DNA of 64,000 nucleotides, taken from contig NC_085114.1 of NCBI RefSeq assembly GCF_030269925.1, forward strand, positions 12,356,001 to 12,420,000. The letters run 5' to 3'. The stretch is from Bombyx mori (lineage: Eukaryota; Arthropoda; Insecta; Lepidoptera; Bombycidae). Of the stretch, positions 22,113-32,134 are shown piece after piece. The notes below the pieces were generated by a model. The model saw nothing but the letters and a program-made list of their open reading frames with translations. It had not been told where the DNA came from and searched no databases. Position 1 is the stretch's first letter. Each line of letters starts with the position of its first letter. The position numbers and the translations under genes were made by a program.

Positions 22113-22291
22113 TAGGGCATAAGTTTTTCTCAAGGCGTAGTCTCCCGGTAGGAATTAGAAGAAGAGGAGGACTTTGGTCTTCCTCTTCTCCCTCTTCTTC
22201 TCTGGAGGCGCCGGAGTCCGACATAACCCGGTCTGTTACCCCTCTCGACCGGGTAAACTCCGTAAAAGGACTCCCCAGAGTTAAAAAAGGG
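22113..22291 (+). mobile_element. R1-like LINE 3'-UTR fragment
   Basis: Matches, in the opposite orientation, the 3' UTR of the LINE at 50992-52205: AAGGCGTAGTCTCC, GGAGTCCGACATAACCCGGT, TACCCCTCTCGACCGGGTA, ACTCCCCAG.GTTAAAAAA. The middle differs by a GAAGAGGAGG/TCTTCCTCTT expansion. It carries no coding sequence; open frames on both strands here are incidental. Confidence 0.75.
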
Positions 22292-22299
22292 GCATAGTT

Positions 22300-22450
22300 T
22301 AAGTTCACCTTTGCAGGCACTGTTTACTTCTGCCGATAAGTAGTTGTGCTTTTCGGGTTGGCGGATGGGACAGCCATTATTAAGGCAAGGTTGCAACCGC
22401 TTAAGAACAGATGGATCATCAGCTCCTCTAGTCATAGGTAATGAAAGATG
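22300..22450 (+). mobile_element. Ancient SINE-like relic
   Basis: TACTTCTGCCGATAAGTAGT, GGTTGGCGGATGGGACAGCC and ATTATTAAGG echo the SINE-A middle (TTTCTGCCGTGAAGCAGT, AGGGTGGGGCAGCC). Weak. Confidence 0.4.
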
Positions 22451-23074
22451 TAAAATTTGCAATGAAATATTTCATTCACATCATTCAATTATTACTATTC
22501 ATGATATATCTTAAACAGCATTAATTATGGTAACAAAATACGGTTCCACTCTATTTTTCGCAATGAAATTTGGAATGCACATAAAACGGAACAGGATTTG
22601 ACTAATTAATCAAAACCGGTCGTGCAGGTAAGAAGATGATACCACTGATCAAACGAAAACTAAGCTCTCTAAATAATTCTAATAATAAATTTAAACGATT
22701 AACTTTAACATTGATAACTTTATGGCAGACAGCTCTATTTTTATTATAGTAAGCACCTGCTAAAATAGTCAGGTTCATTGAAACTGACAAATACTGTTAC
22801 TGAATAACAATTTTCGAATTGTTTCCTCAATCCTCTATCCGCGCCATCTGTTGACGGCACAAGGGAAACTACGTGTGCCTCAAGAAAAAAAAAAAAAAAA
22901 AAAATGTCGGCTTAAACAAGAAAACGCCGTCGGCGCCAAAAAAAAAAAAATTATAATTAATGAGTATTTACTTCGGCTTTCGCGAAACATAGACAATTTT
23001 ACTGTCGGTCCTCGGTGTACACGAAAATGTAAGCTATTGGAAACGTGGGATATTTACTCTTGTAATTGTAAAAT
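22451..23074. other. Unique sequence with poly(A) runs
   Basis: A 20-base A run at 22883-22904 and a 12-base run at 22939-22950; these may be tails of old retroposed pieces. No gene. Confidence 0.5.
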
Positions 23075-23345
23075 GTAGGTGTCTTTCCCTTTTTTATATT
23101 ATTTGTTTTATTTTGTCTATTTAGTGTTTCTTCAGGTTTAAATGCGTAATAACGGCAGTTTTTTAACTGTTTAGTAGCTGTGAAAGTGCACAAATGTGAG
23201 ACAATGAAACAAAGCCACTGGACGTAACTTCTCGGGATCTTCCAAAATGTCCACTGAAAAAATCTTAGTAAATGACCACCATTTTACTGAGATTATATTT
23301 TATCCCATATCATCTCATTTTATGCCATGTTTTATATTAATCAAC
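23075..23345 (-). repeat. Repeat E, copy 1
   Basis: Reverse complement of 62630-62885 over about 250 bp: GTGTTTCTTCAGGTTTAAATG, AGCTGTGAAAGTGCACAAATG, CAAAGCC.CTGGACGTAACTT and CCACCATTTTACTGAG. Also present in part at 58966-59075. No coding or terminal signature that tells its class. Confidence 0.75.
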
Positions 23346-23570
23346 TTATATAATATATTACTATGGATTTAAACCGTAAAATTAGTTTCAATTAATTCAG
23401 AGAATTCTCGAGGGTTTGAAAAATCAAAATGGCTGTCGCTAAGTAAATAAAGTGTTCCAAGCTGGTGGGAGGATAGTCAGTCGAGATAGACATCGGAATT
23501 CACGCTGTGAATTCATCAGTTTCGTTCCGGCCACATATGCAGTAGTACTGACAATCAGTGGAGCCAAAAA

Positions 23571-23783
23571 GTGCTGGAGTGGACTCCTCAAACTGGATGT
23601 CGTAACACAGACAAACAATCAATGGGTTGGGCAGATGACTTGGTCAAAATAGCTGGTAGGGAATGGATAAGAAAGGTAAGCAACTTAAGGGAACGGAGTG
23701 CATGTGAAGAGACATACAATCAGCATTGGGCGAACACTTGCATGGAAGAAGGGAGCTTCGATCAGAAGTCAAGGTTAGGTTAG
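23571..23783 (+). pseudogene. LINE reverse transcriptase C-terminal fragment
   Basis: Translated pieces WADDLVKIAGREWIRKVSN and EETYNQHWA match the C-terminal tail of lepidopteran LINE ORF2 (the RW.DD motif region). The RW residues before the DD pair are damaged, and a frame change is likely near 23690. The catalytic core is absent. Confidence 0.65.
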
Positions 23784-23870
23784 CCTTGAGTACGTCTGAC
23801 TGGTGACGAAAAAAATGTCTATCACTACATTATCGCGCCACTCATGTAACAAATAGTTTCTTGTGGGATG
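23784..23870. other. Short unique spacer
   Basis: Between a LINE remnant and a SINE-B remnant; nothing recognised. Confidence 0.4.
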
Positions 23871-24042
23871 CCTCGGATCCACTATCGGTGCTTTTAGGCT
23901 CTTCAAGCCGATTCCGATCCGGTGGTAGATTCTTCTTCGGGCTCTTGCTAGGGCCAGTGTTAGCAAACACTCAAGTTGAGCCCATGAGCTCACCTACCGG
24001 TCCGCGTGTACTCGAAATAGCCCCTTAGGCTACCAATAAAAA
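23871..24042 (+). mobile_element. SINE-B copy with internal deletion
   Basis: CCACTATCGGTGCTTTTAGG, then a jump to CGATTCCGATCCGGTGGTAG, GAGCCCATGAGCTCACCTAC and AAATAGCCCCTTAGGCTACC. The central GCCGGATCTTCTCAGTGGG block is lost. Confidence 0.75.
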
Positions 24043-25050
24043 CATCAATAATAAAACAATGTAATATTTTGGCGAGTATGTTACATCAAATACCACAAAA
24101 CTCCATTTCGATATTACGTAGTTCAATATACAAATTCACACAATTTAACATTGCTTAGAAACACGTGAACCGAAATGCTCTAAGCGCGTAACGAAACGAT
24201 AACAACGGAAAATTATAACCCGTAGTATTTCATACGAATAACGACCTTTGCACTCAATTTTACAGTTCCTTTCGGAATGCATTACGTTTTAGGTATCATA
24301 AGCTATTTTAGTATCAGGAAAGTGATTCACATTGAGGTCACATGTGGACGTATGTATGTGTTATGTTTAGAGTTCGTTTTCATGTGAAATCGTTTATGGA
24401 TATAAGCTGTTTTGTTATTTAATTGGGGATTTGTAAAGAGGTCGTGTGATAAGGCGGTTACAAGTGGAGGTCACGTGAAAAATAGAAAAACTCACTTATG
24501 TATTGAATGTAGCATCGTGTTTTTTTTTCCACTTAATAAAAAGCATTAGTTGTATTCGGATTTATGAAATAATTATGGCTGATTGACCTAAAATGCCCTT
24601 GAATGCGCTAAGCGTAGAAATTAGTTAATTTACTCAAAATTTAAAATTAAACCTAGCGTTAAATATTTTGTGATGAGTATAAAAATATTATTTATAAAAC
24701 AATGCAGCTACAATTAGTTACACGAGAAGGTCGCAAGAACGTTGGCCTCAGAGGAGCAATGTCACCCATTACGTCTTTCAAAGCACCAAGGCGCGCCGTG
24801 AAACTATAAACTGTCGCTTATTATCTATAGTCTTGTTTGTTCTTTATCTAACATATTTTGGGATTTCGTCTACAGATACCAACATTGTTTTTTTTCAATT
24901 TCCATTCTAAGCGTTTCGTTGTATCTTACCAAAAGCTAACAAATTTTAAGCACAACGTATTTTTTTTTTTAAAGTAAAAAGAGCATGGGTGACATCTCTA
25001 TTGAAGCCGTAACTGATTGGTTATTGCATATTAACATAACAAAAATGTCA
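24043..25050. other. Unique AT-rich sequence
   Basis: No gene or repeat recognised in about 1 kb. Confidence 0.5.
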
Positions 25051-25054
25051 TTTG

Positions 25055-25135
25055 TGCGCAGCCTTCATCGCGGGAGCAAGGTCAGAACATAAAGCTACAT
25101 ATGTCACAATAGCAGCTATTCTTTCATCGGGCTGC
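25055..25135. repeat. Unassigned repeat, copy 1
   Basis: GGGAGCAAGGTCAGAACATAAAGCTACA...GTCACAATAG matches 26938-27013 (AGGAGCAAGGTCAGAATATA). The class is unknown. Confidence 0.5.
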
Positions 25136-25180
25136 CATGACTTTAGTAAGCTGCTGATGTTATTGCATAGTCGAAGTGGG

Positions 25181-25508
25181 TTTTTTTTCCTACCTATGCT
25201 GATAGCCTTGAGAGGCTATATCAGCGTTACCCTAGCGTGTAGGTGAGCTCTCGGGGCTCAAACCGGAGGTGTTTGTTAACAGTGGCCCCACCAAGAGTAG
25301 TCCTTCACATAATCTACCACCAGATGCGAAAAGCGACCCACTGAGAAGATCCGGCGAGAAACTCAGTGGGCTACGTCTATGGGTTAATTTACTCGCCGAA
25401 CCCTTGGTCACAAGGACGGACGAATTCGGCTAGAAAGGTGACCGGTGTTTGAGGTACCTAAAAGCACCGTTAATGAATCGGGAGGATCCGTAATGACGTG
25501 CTTAGGGA
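25181..25508 (-). mobile_element. SINE-B (Bm1-like), near complete, minus strand
   Basis: TTTTTTTTCCTACCTATGCT (tail in reverse), GGTGAGCTCTCGGGGCTC, GAAGATCCGGCGAGAAACTC, AGTGGGCTACGTCTATGGG, AGGTACCTAAAAGCACCGTT and GGATCCGTAATGACGTG. I believe this family is Bm1, from memory of its 3' end; treat the name as probable only. Confidence 0.85.
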
Positions 25509-25871
25509 GACGATGGTTTTTTGAAGAGCGCTGCGTAATAAATATCGTGATAACTTAGATCTTGTGCACATTCTTTGTTCATTCATCGGAATCACTTGAT
25601 TAGTAGATCGCTTATTTATTTTATATATACAATTTCGATTTACATAGATTCGTGAATACTATATATTTAAAATCATAGTTGTCCAGGGGAGTGAATAAAA
25701 TGCCCCGATTTACTCGTATATAGCGATGCGACAGTGCCCGTGTTCAATATCCCGGACGACCTACAACCAAACCTCAAAATAAAACTAACCTTTGAACCAA
25801 ATTGAAACAAACGAATACATAAACACCTATACTCAAAATTGATTATTCTCTTAATACAGACAGACATCACC

Positions 25872-26238
25872 ACGTCCTTACGGATCCATCAGATCCAATA
25901 TCCTTTGCATTAGATGCCTTCAGCTCTAACACTAGGAGCAGGCTTAGGGACCTCGGTAATCGTACTCGTCGAACTCGACAAAGAGTTCGCCGTGCAACCT
26001 AACCCATGAATCAGCTCGCTGAGTTTCTCGCCGGATCTTCTCAGCGGGTCGCGATTCCGATCCGGTAGTAGATTCATTCGCGAATCAGCTACTCTTGAGC
26101 TGTAAGGTCTCCTTCGGAGGCACTCGGGCAGCTGTTAGCAAATCTCACCCCTCCTGGCTGAGCCTTTGCTCGCCCACCTGTCCTGGTGAAACTGGAAAGG
26201 CCTCCGGGCCACCAGTAATCTTTCAATCATAAAAAAAA
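25872..26238 (+). mobile_element. SINE-C, near complete, plus strand
   Basis: CGTCCTTACGGATCCATCAG to CTTTCAATCAT plus A(8). It shares the TTTCTCGCCGGATCTTCTCA module with SINE-B but has its own 3' end (GGCTGAGCCTTTGCTCGCCC, CACCTGTCCTGGTGAAACTG). The partner copy is at 2069-2430. Confidence 0.85.
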
Positions 26239-26491
26239 GACAGACATCAGACACTTCATTGTTTTATGATAATAGAATTTTTTATATATTTACCGGTCAA
26301 AAAGCACGCAGGTCCAAACCTGGTAATAGTTTGATCGACTTTTGTTTAAGAGGGACGGTTTCGCTACGCCAGCTGTCTCTAGACACTGTTACTTCAGTAC
26401 TTCAATTCGTTCGTAACAGGAGTAGCTTTCCGAATTCAGAAGCATTCTTCTCAATTACTGCTTAATTTTACTGATATTGTCAGTGCCCATA
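26239..26491. other. Unique sequence
   Basis: Nothing recognised. Confidence 0.5.
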
Positions 26492-26692
26492 ATATCGACG
26501 CTTGAAAGGCAAACGTGACTAAGCGACAATAACTGCTTTATACATAAATGACAGGCAATAACCATATTCGATGCGCAAAAAAAATATATTTCGTTAAAAT
26601 AGATTTTTTTTCAGATATTTCAATTTTAAATTAGTCTACTGTAAAGTTCACGCATTGTCGCTTAGTCACGATTGCCTTTCAAGCGTCGATAT
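26492..26692. mobile_element. Mariner/Tc1-type MITE with 39-bp inverted repeats
   Basis: 26492-26530 and 26654-26692 are inverted copies with a single mismatch in 39 bases (CGACGCTTGAAAGGCAA.CG...). Taking TA as the duplicated target on each side, the element starts TCGACGCTTGAAAGG. About 200 bp with an AT-rich core, so no transposase. The superfamily is inferred from the TA site. Confidence 0.75.
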
Positions 26693-26937
26693 GTTTCACC
26701 ATCGTACTTCAATTTACGCAAAATCATGAGCTATAACATAAAGACCATCATAGCGTAAAAGACTATTTAAATCAATTAAAAACCCTAAAAATTTGGTGCA
26801 AAGAGATCTTTTATCAATGCTTACCTATAGGTATATAGGTCTATAGATCAGAAAACGACCAAAATGAAGTAGTAAATCATGCTATGAACAAACAACTCAA
26901 CAAAATGAAGGCTTAGTAAATAACTCGAGATGAAACA

Positions 26938-27013
26938 CGACCTTCGTAGCAGGAGCAAGGTCAGAATATAAAGCTAAATGTGACACAATAGATGCTATTG
27001 GCTATTGTGTCAC
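26938..27013. repeat. Unassigned repeat, copy 2, with 12-bp hairpin
   Basis: Second copy of the sequence at 25055-25135. It ends in the inverted pair GTGACACAATAG/CTATTGTGTCAC with a 10-base loop (26980-27013). Confidence 0.55.
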
Positions 27014-27863
27014 CATAAATTTGTTATAGTTATTATATTAGCTTTTCTGAACGTTGTCGGAATTAGTTAAACAAAATTTACGTTTCTAATTTCGAAACTT
27101 ATATTTTTTTTTTTTAATAATTTAACATAGCTCAACCCACACAGTAGAACAGATCTTCCAACGCGCTTGAAGGAGGCACAGTCCCCAAGATACTGGCTAC
27201 GTTGCCTCGTTGGACAGCCAGACTCACTCTCTGTGCAAAGTACAATTATGTACAAAGTATTATGTCAATTATATTTATAACTCTATGTTGTACCAATTGT
27301 TTGTTACATTTCTGAATTAAGAGTATTATTCGATGCGTAGGGACGTTTATTATTTTAGGGTTGTTCCTTTGTTCCAGTCAAGGAATATATTCTTTGAAAT
27401 GACTTAACATGTCATAGTTAAAGGGAAGACAAAAAGGGTAGTGGAAGCATTCTTGTAATAGGCCAGAGTAGGCTTATGGTGCGTGTTTTTCAACTACCCT
27501 TAGGAACAGATTTTTTTTTCTTGGCTATTAATTTTTTAGTGTCAGTTTTCGATTTGGAATAACTTTTTTATTAGTATTAAAACGTAATGAACAAACTATT
27601 CGTACCTAAAAGGAAAAGGTAGCTGGGTAAATTAACAAGGAAAACTGCGTAAATTTTAATCGATAATTATATTATTAGATAACCGCTGATTTTTTGTGAA
27701 TTAGTTGGTATTTATTTAAAATTTTATTTCATTATGTTTTTTTTAATTGTCATAGTTGACGCTGTGAATTTCCACAGACATGCAATGAGTTAGTGCGATA
27801 ACTTGCAGTTGTGTTTTTTGCCGTTGCAAGCAAAGGATCATAACATCCTGCCTAACACTCTCA
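27014..27863. other. Unique sequence
   Basis: No gene seen; no repeat assigned. Confidence 0.5.
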
Positions 27864-28065
27864 GACACAGCCCACTGAGTTTCTCGCCGGATCTTCTCAG
27901 TGGGTCGCGTTTCCGATCCGGTGGTAGATTGTGCGAAGCACGGCTCTTGCTAGGGTTCGTGTTAGCATCGTCGTCAGGTTTGAGTCCCGTGAGCTCACCT
28001 ACTAGCCACAGTTACGCTGAAATAGCCTCTGAAGGCTATCAGCCTGGGTAGGAAAAAAAAAAAAA
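27864..28065 (+). mobile_element. SINE-B 3' half, plus strand
   Basis: CACAGCCCACTGAGTTTCTC, GGTCGCGTTTCCGATCCGGT, CCCGTGAGCTCACCTACTAG, ATAGCCTCTGAAGGCTATCA and GGGTAGG plus A(12). An 82-codon open frame across it is incidental. Confidence 0.88.
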
Positions 28066-29119
28066 CCTGCCTAATGAGCAATGCCAATTTTCAACTCTCG
28101 TTAGTATCTTAAAGCAACAGTGCAACTCAGAGGCTTTGTGACAAAAATGTTCAATATGCAATTAAACACATCAATTTCAAAAGAAAATCGCCCAATAACA
28201 AGTATCAAGCTTAAGAAGCGTCCACAGTAAGTGATTTAAATCGAAACAGCATCTAGAGGATCGAAATTGTTACACAACCGCGAAAACATTAAACAAGTTA
28301 AGTAATAGGATTTGTTGTGAACAACATACACTACGTTAGCTATATAAAATGCTGGTGTCAGACCAGTTGACAACTAAGCTAGAATTAGCGAGGCACGACA
28401 TTGGCGTTAAGTGACGTTGGCGCGGAATATTCGTGGGAAATGAAACCTTTTGACCTATGTCTTTAAATATAGATGCATGTATGTCCCCTATCCCTTAACG
28501 GCTGGACTTTATTCCAATGTTAAACTCAGAAAATCTTCAGATTGTTCTAGCGATTCTGTGAAGTTTGGTATCAATCGAATCAAATTCAAATCAAACAATG
28601 GCCAGTAAAGCGAGCCGGTTTTGACTACTATTTTATATAATCACGTCTTTTCGCTGAATTTCAAAACTTCTGCTTTGTAAAGCGATCTTATCAGTGATAG
28701 ATTCTGCCAACCACTGCTCTTGTTATGGCCACTGTTAGCAAATTCTCTCACCTAGCGGTCTATCAGTAGATGGAATAGCTCATTAAGCCAGCGATTGGGT
28801 AGGGAGAATTTTTCTTTTATTACGTACTAAAATTTATACAGAAGTTAATAATTTCTCAATGAGCTTTATTTTATTGGTTTAGCGGACAAACAAAGCATAA
28901 GGTTTGTATTTAAAGTGATGTTACCCTTTAATATTAAATCTTGGACACAGGTATATAGGTCATTAGGATATAGGATATAGGTCATGCATTCATGCAAATA
29001 CATTTCCTAAGCCTATCTATAAATTATCATTTTTATCAGAATATCACTTCGTGTCTTCGCTTTTGCTTGGTTTCAATTTAAGTTGCATGTAATTCCTTCA
29101 TGCCGTTTTAATTTACAGG
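28066..29119. other. Mostly unique; SINE-B relic at 28676-28805
   Basis: 28676-28805 carries GTGATAGATTCTGCCAACCA, CTGCTCTTGTTATGGCC and GTTAGCAAATTCTC in SINE-B order. The rest shows nothing recognisable. Confidence 0.5.
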
Positions 29120-29528
29120 TTTTTTTTTACAGCTTACGGCCCTCGGTGTTAAGTGGTTACCGGAGCCTATAGACATCTACAACGTAAATACCGCCACCCA
29201 CCTTAAGATATTACTTCTAAGGTCTCAGTATACCTGCTGCCCTACCCTTCAAACCGAAACGCATTACAGCTTCACGGCAGAAATAGGCAGGGTGGTGGTA
29301 CCTGCCGTGCGGACTCACAAGACGTCCTACCACCAGTAAATACGCAAATTATAATTTTGCGGGTTTGATTTTTATTCCTTTTTTTCCTTCACCGTGCAAG
29401 TAAATCGTGAACATTTGTCAAGTACGTATTTCATTAGAAAAATTGGTACCCGCCTGCGGGATTCGAACACCGGTGCATCGCTACACACGAATGCACCGGA
29501 CGTCTTATCCTTTAGGCCACGACGACTT
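29120..29528 (-). mobile_element. SINE-A, nearly full length with head, minus strand
   Basis: T(9), internal blocks, then AAATTGGTACCCGCCTGCGG, GGATTCGAACACC (B box in reverse) and CTTTAGGCCACGACGACTT (A-box side). The first 40 bases of the tail side are abbreviated (the GATGGGTGGACG region is missing). An 87-codon open frame on the minus strand is a by-product of the head. Confidence 0.9.
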
Positions 29529-30288
29529 CTCACGGAGCTTTGGCATTTTGTAAGCCCAGACCTGTAGGTGCCCCATGTCTGCCGCGAAACAGCCAGTGCT
29601 TCTCGAATGGATCGAAGAGCCGTTTCACCATACAATTTATATTTATACGTTGTGACACATAGTGGATGGCGGTATTCACTAGAAGATCACTAAATCTTTC
29701 CCCCTCTATGCATTAGAACTAATTAATTGCAAAATTAATTGTGTATTAATCATTTTTATAAATACATATTGCAGTAGATTGACTGCCAAAAAAAAACAGC
29801 AACTTTGACACTGTAGGTGTTTTAGGACACAGCAAATTGAAACTAAACTTCAAAGGTCACATCAGTCACTCGGGTCACGCCCGCATGACGTAAGGTCGCA
29901 AAAACGTTTGACACACGATCTGCACGCTTTTCTCAGACACGTATTGAAATTCGAGTTCGTCTTGTTTACACGTACCCGCTATTGTCCAAGTACTGTTGTT
30001 ATGCAGATTATTTCGTTCAAATGTAAAAAAAAAACGTTTTGTTTTTGCTATCCGTACGTGTAATGCTTTGGACGCGTTATATGGAATGATGAGAAACGTT
30101 TCGTGCTTCTAGAATGAATTAACGATCGCTTTGAATTTTTTTTTTTTTTTTTTTCAGCTCGTATGCCAAAATGTTACTAAGGGGCCACAGTGAATCTTTA
30201 CGATCTCTACTTGTCTATAGGAATTTTGTAAACGAGAATGTTAGTGCTTCGAAATCGTAACGTCCTCTGTCAACTGGAAATTGAATTA
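29529..30288. other. Unique sequence
   Basis: T run at 30137-30154. No gene or repeat recognised. Confidence 0.5.
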
Positions 30289-30636
30289 TCTATATATTAA
30301 TACGTGAAGCAAAAACTTTGTATCCCTTTTTACGAAAATAGCGCGGACGGAGAAGTATGAAATTTTCCACACTTATAGAGAATATAGAGAAGAAGTGCAC
30401 AATGCTAATAAATTTTTTTTAATTATGCATAAAAGATACATTAAATCAATAAAGAAAACTCTACACACACTACATACCATGTATTTGACGCACACACGCA
30501 TGCATACTATTTATTGTCAAACTTTTGTTCTTGACGTCTGTGGTCAAATTGAGAATAGATTAAATATTGTTTGTCTTTATTGATGTTTTTTATAGTGTAG
30601 TCTTAGCGAAATTTGTGATTATAGAAGTATAAAATA

Positions 30637-31206
30637 TGTCGGGGGAGATCGGAGTCTGTCTGTTCCCGAAGAATTTCTGACCCGTGATCTCAGATACCGT
30701 TACTGGTATTCTGATCTGCATCATGTTTTTCCGCTGTACTTCGAACATGTTCAAACACGTCACGCCAGTGAGAGTAGAGTCCTGATCCTTCACTTCTGAT
30801 GTCGGGGGAGATACAGCAGGAACGTTTTTAAAAAGTGTGACGTCAGCATTGCTGACGTCACGGTTATTGCTTTGTTGACGATAACTCATGTTTGGGCTTC
30901 CGAAACAAAACTTCACCAGAACTTCACAATAACTGCGTATATTTCACGAGAAGCGTGACAACGTTCAGAGAGATCCGTACTGTACTACGGCTCGGACACG
31001 AATGAATCAGCGCTAGACAGCACGGCCGTATTTATAGGGCTTGGTACAAGTCAGCGTGTTTACAAGTTTTGACAGGACTGTTTTTACATCAATTTCTCAT
31101 CTTAACAAACACAGAGTAATTAGTTGATGACCAGATTATCCGATTATTACATTGAATCATTATTATTTTTATAATAGGTAGGTAAATAGTCATATTTGCG
31201 CCGACA
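30637..31206 (-). repeat. 3' LTR with 163-bp extension
   Basis: Ends in the inverted hexamers TGTCGG/CCGACA. TGTCGGGGGAGAT occurs at both 30637 and 30800. The LTR proper is therefore probably 30800-31206 (407 bp), and 30637-30799 is extra leader sequence closed by a second LTR terminus. The matching right-hand repeat has no such terminus at 36264. Confidence 0.75.
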
Positions 31207-31661
31207 CGGCCATACTGACAGGCGGTGCGCGCTCTGCACCAGCCTCGTTGATTCTCGTAGGTTTTTCTTTGATTCTTATTGACCTGCAGGAATAAAAAGT
31301 TTCTCTGAGTAGCGCATCTGTTATACTACTTGTGTCACTTGTAATAATGCGATTTGATCGTAGGTTTCTCGGAGGTTCTCGTAGATTTATTTAAGGTGTC
31401 CGGATAAGGATGTTGTTTGGCGTACACTGTGGTACTTATGTAGTGGGCGTACACTGTGGTACTTATGTAGTACAGAATAAAGATTGAGAGGCTTTATACA
31501 AAATTGTTATAAGTATAGGAATGCTGTACATGGAAGGTGAGCGATGATATTGAAGTGCTTGTAATGCTCCACGCTTACTCGCACGATTTATGTACTCGTA
31601 GATATATCGATACAAATGCTCCACGCATAATTGCACGATTTGATTTCTCGTAGATAGAATT
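31207..31661. repeat. LTR element 3' region with short tandem repeats
   Basis: A 27-bp unit (GGCGTACACTGTGGTACTTA...) is present twice at 31419-31472. A looser pair around AATGCTCCACGC...GCACGATTT lies at about 31565 and 31613. TTCTCGTAG-type motifs recur through the segment. No coding signal. Confidence 0.7.
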
Positions 31662-32134
31662 GATGCTGTGGCGCTGAGCGGTCTCGAACGCCGTGGTCCA
31701 CAGGGGCTCTAATGGAAGTGGGAACTAGGACGATGCTGGGGCCTAGGCCTAAGTCGGTCAAAGTAGTTAGTCAGTCATAGTCAATCATTTTGACCGTGGT
31801 CCCCAGAGGCTCTGAAAAGTAATGTTTTTTCTTGCCTTTTGTTTAGGCTTATGAGGGTTTGATGCTGTGGTGCTGAGCGGTCTCGTACGCCGTGGTCCAC
31901 AGGGGCTCTAAAGGATTGGGAAGGTCGATGCTGTGGCCTGGGCCTTATATTTATGACCGTGGTCCATAGAGGCTCTGAAAATAAATAGCGTAATGAAGAG
32001 CTCACATGGGAATGATGCTGTGGTGCTGAGCGGTCTCGTACGCCGTGGTCCACAGGGGCTCTAAAGGATGTAGGTAGGACGATGCTGTGGCCTAGGCCTT
32101 ATGTATTATGACCGTGGTCCACAGGGGCTCTGAA
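31662..32134. repeat. Three-unit tandem repeat, each of two related halves
   Basis: Units begin at 31662, 31861 and 32014 with GATGCTGTGG.GCTGAGCGGT. Each has two halves ending CCGTGGTCCACAGGGGCTCT or CCGTGGTCC.CAGAGGCTCT, so the half-unit is about 75 bp and occurs six times. A minus-strand open frame across it (repeating RSAPQH and DHG) reflects the repeat. Lies between integrase and the 3' LTR. Confidence 0.85.

Noticed and set aside
30590..30916. 108-codon minus-strand frame identical to part of 36192-36533
   Set aside because: It is the LTR/leader repeat, not a second gene; the C-terminus is formed by flanking Helitron sequence.
31781..32053. Repetitive 90-codon frame that could look like a repeat protein
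   Set aside because: It follows the tandem DNA repeat; the other units are not in an open frame, so it is not a conserved protein.
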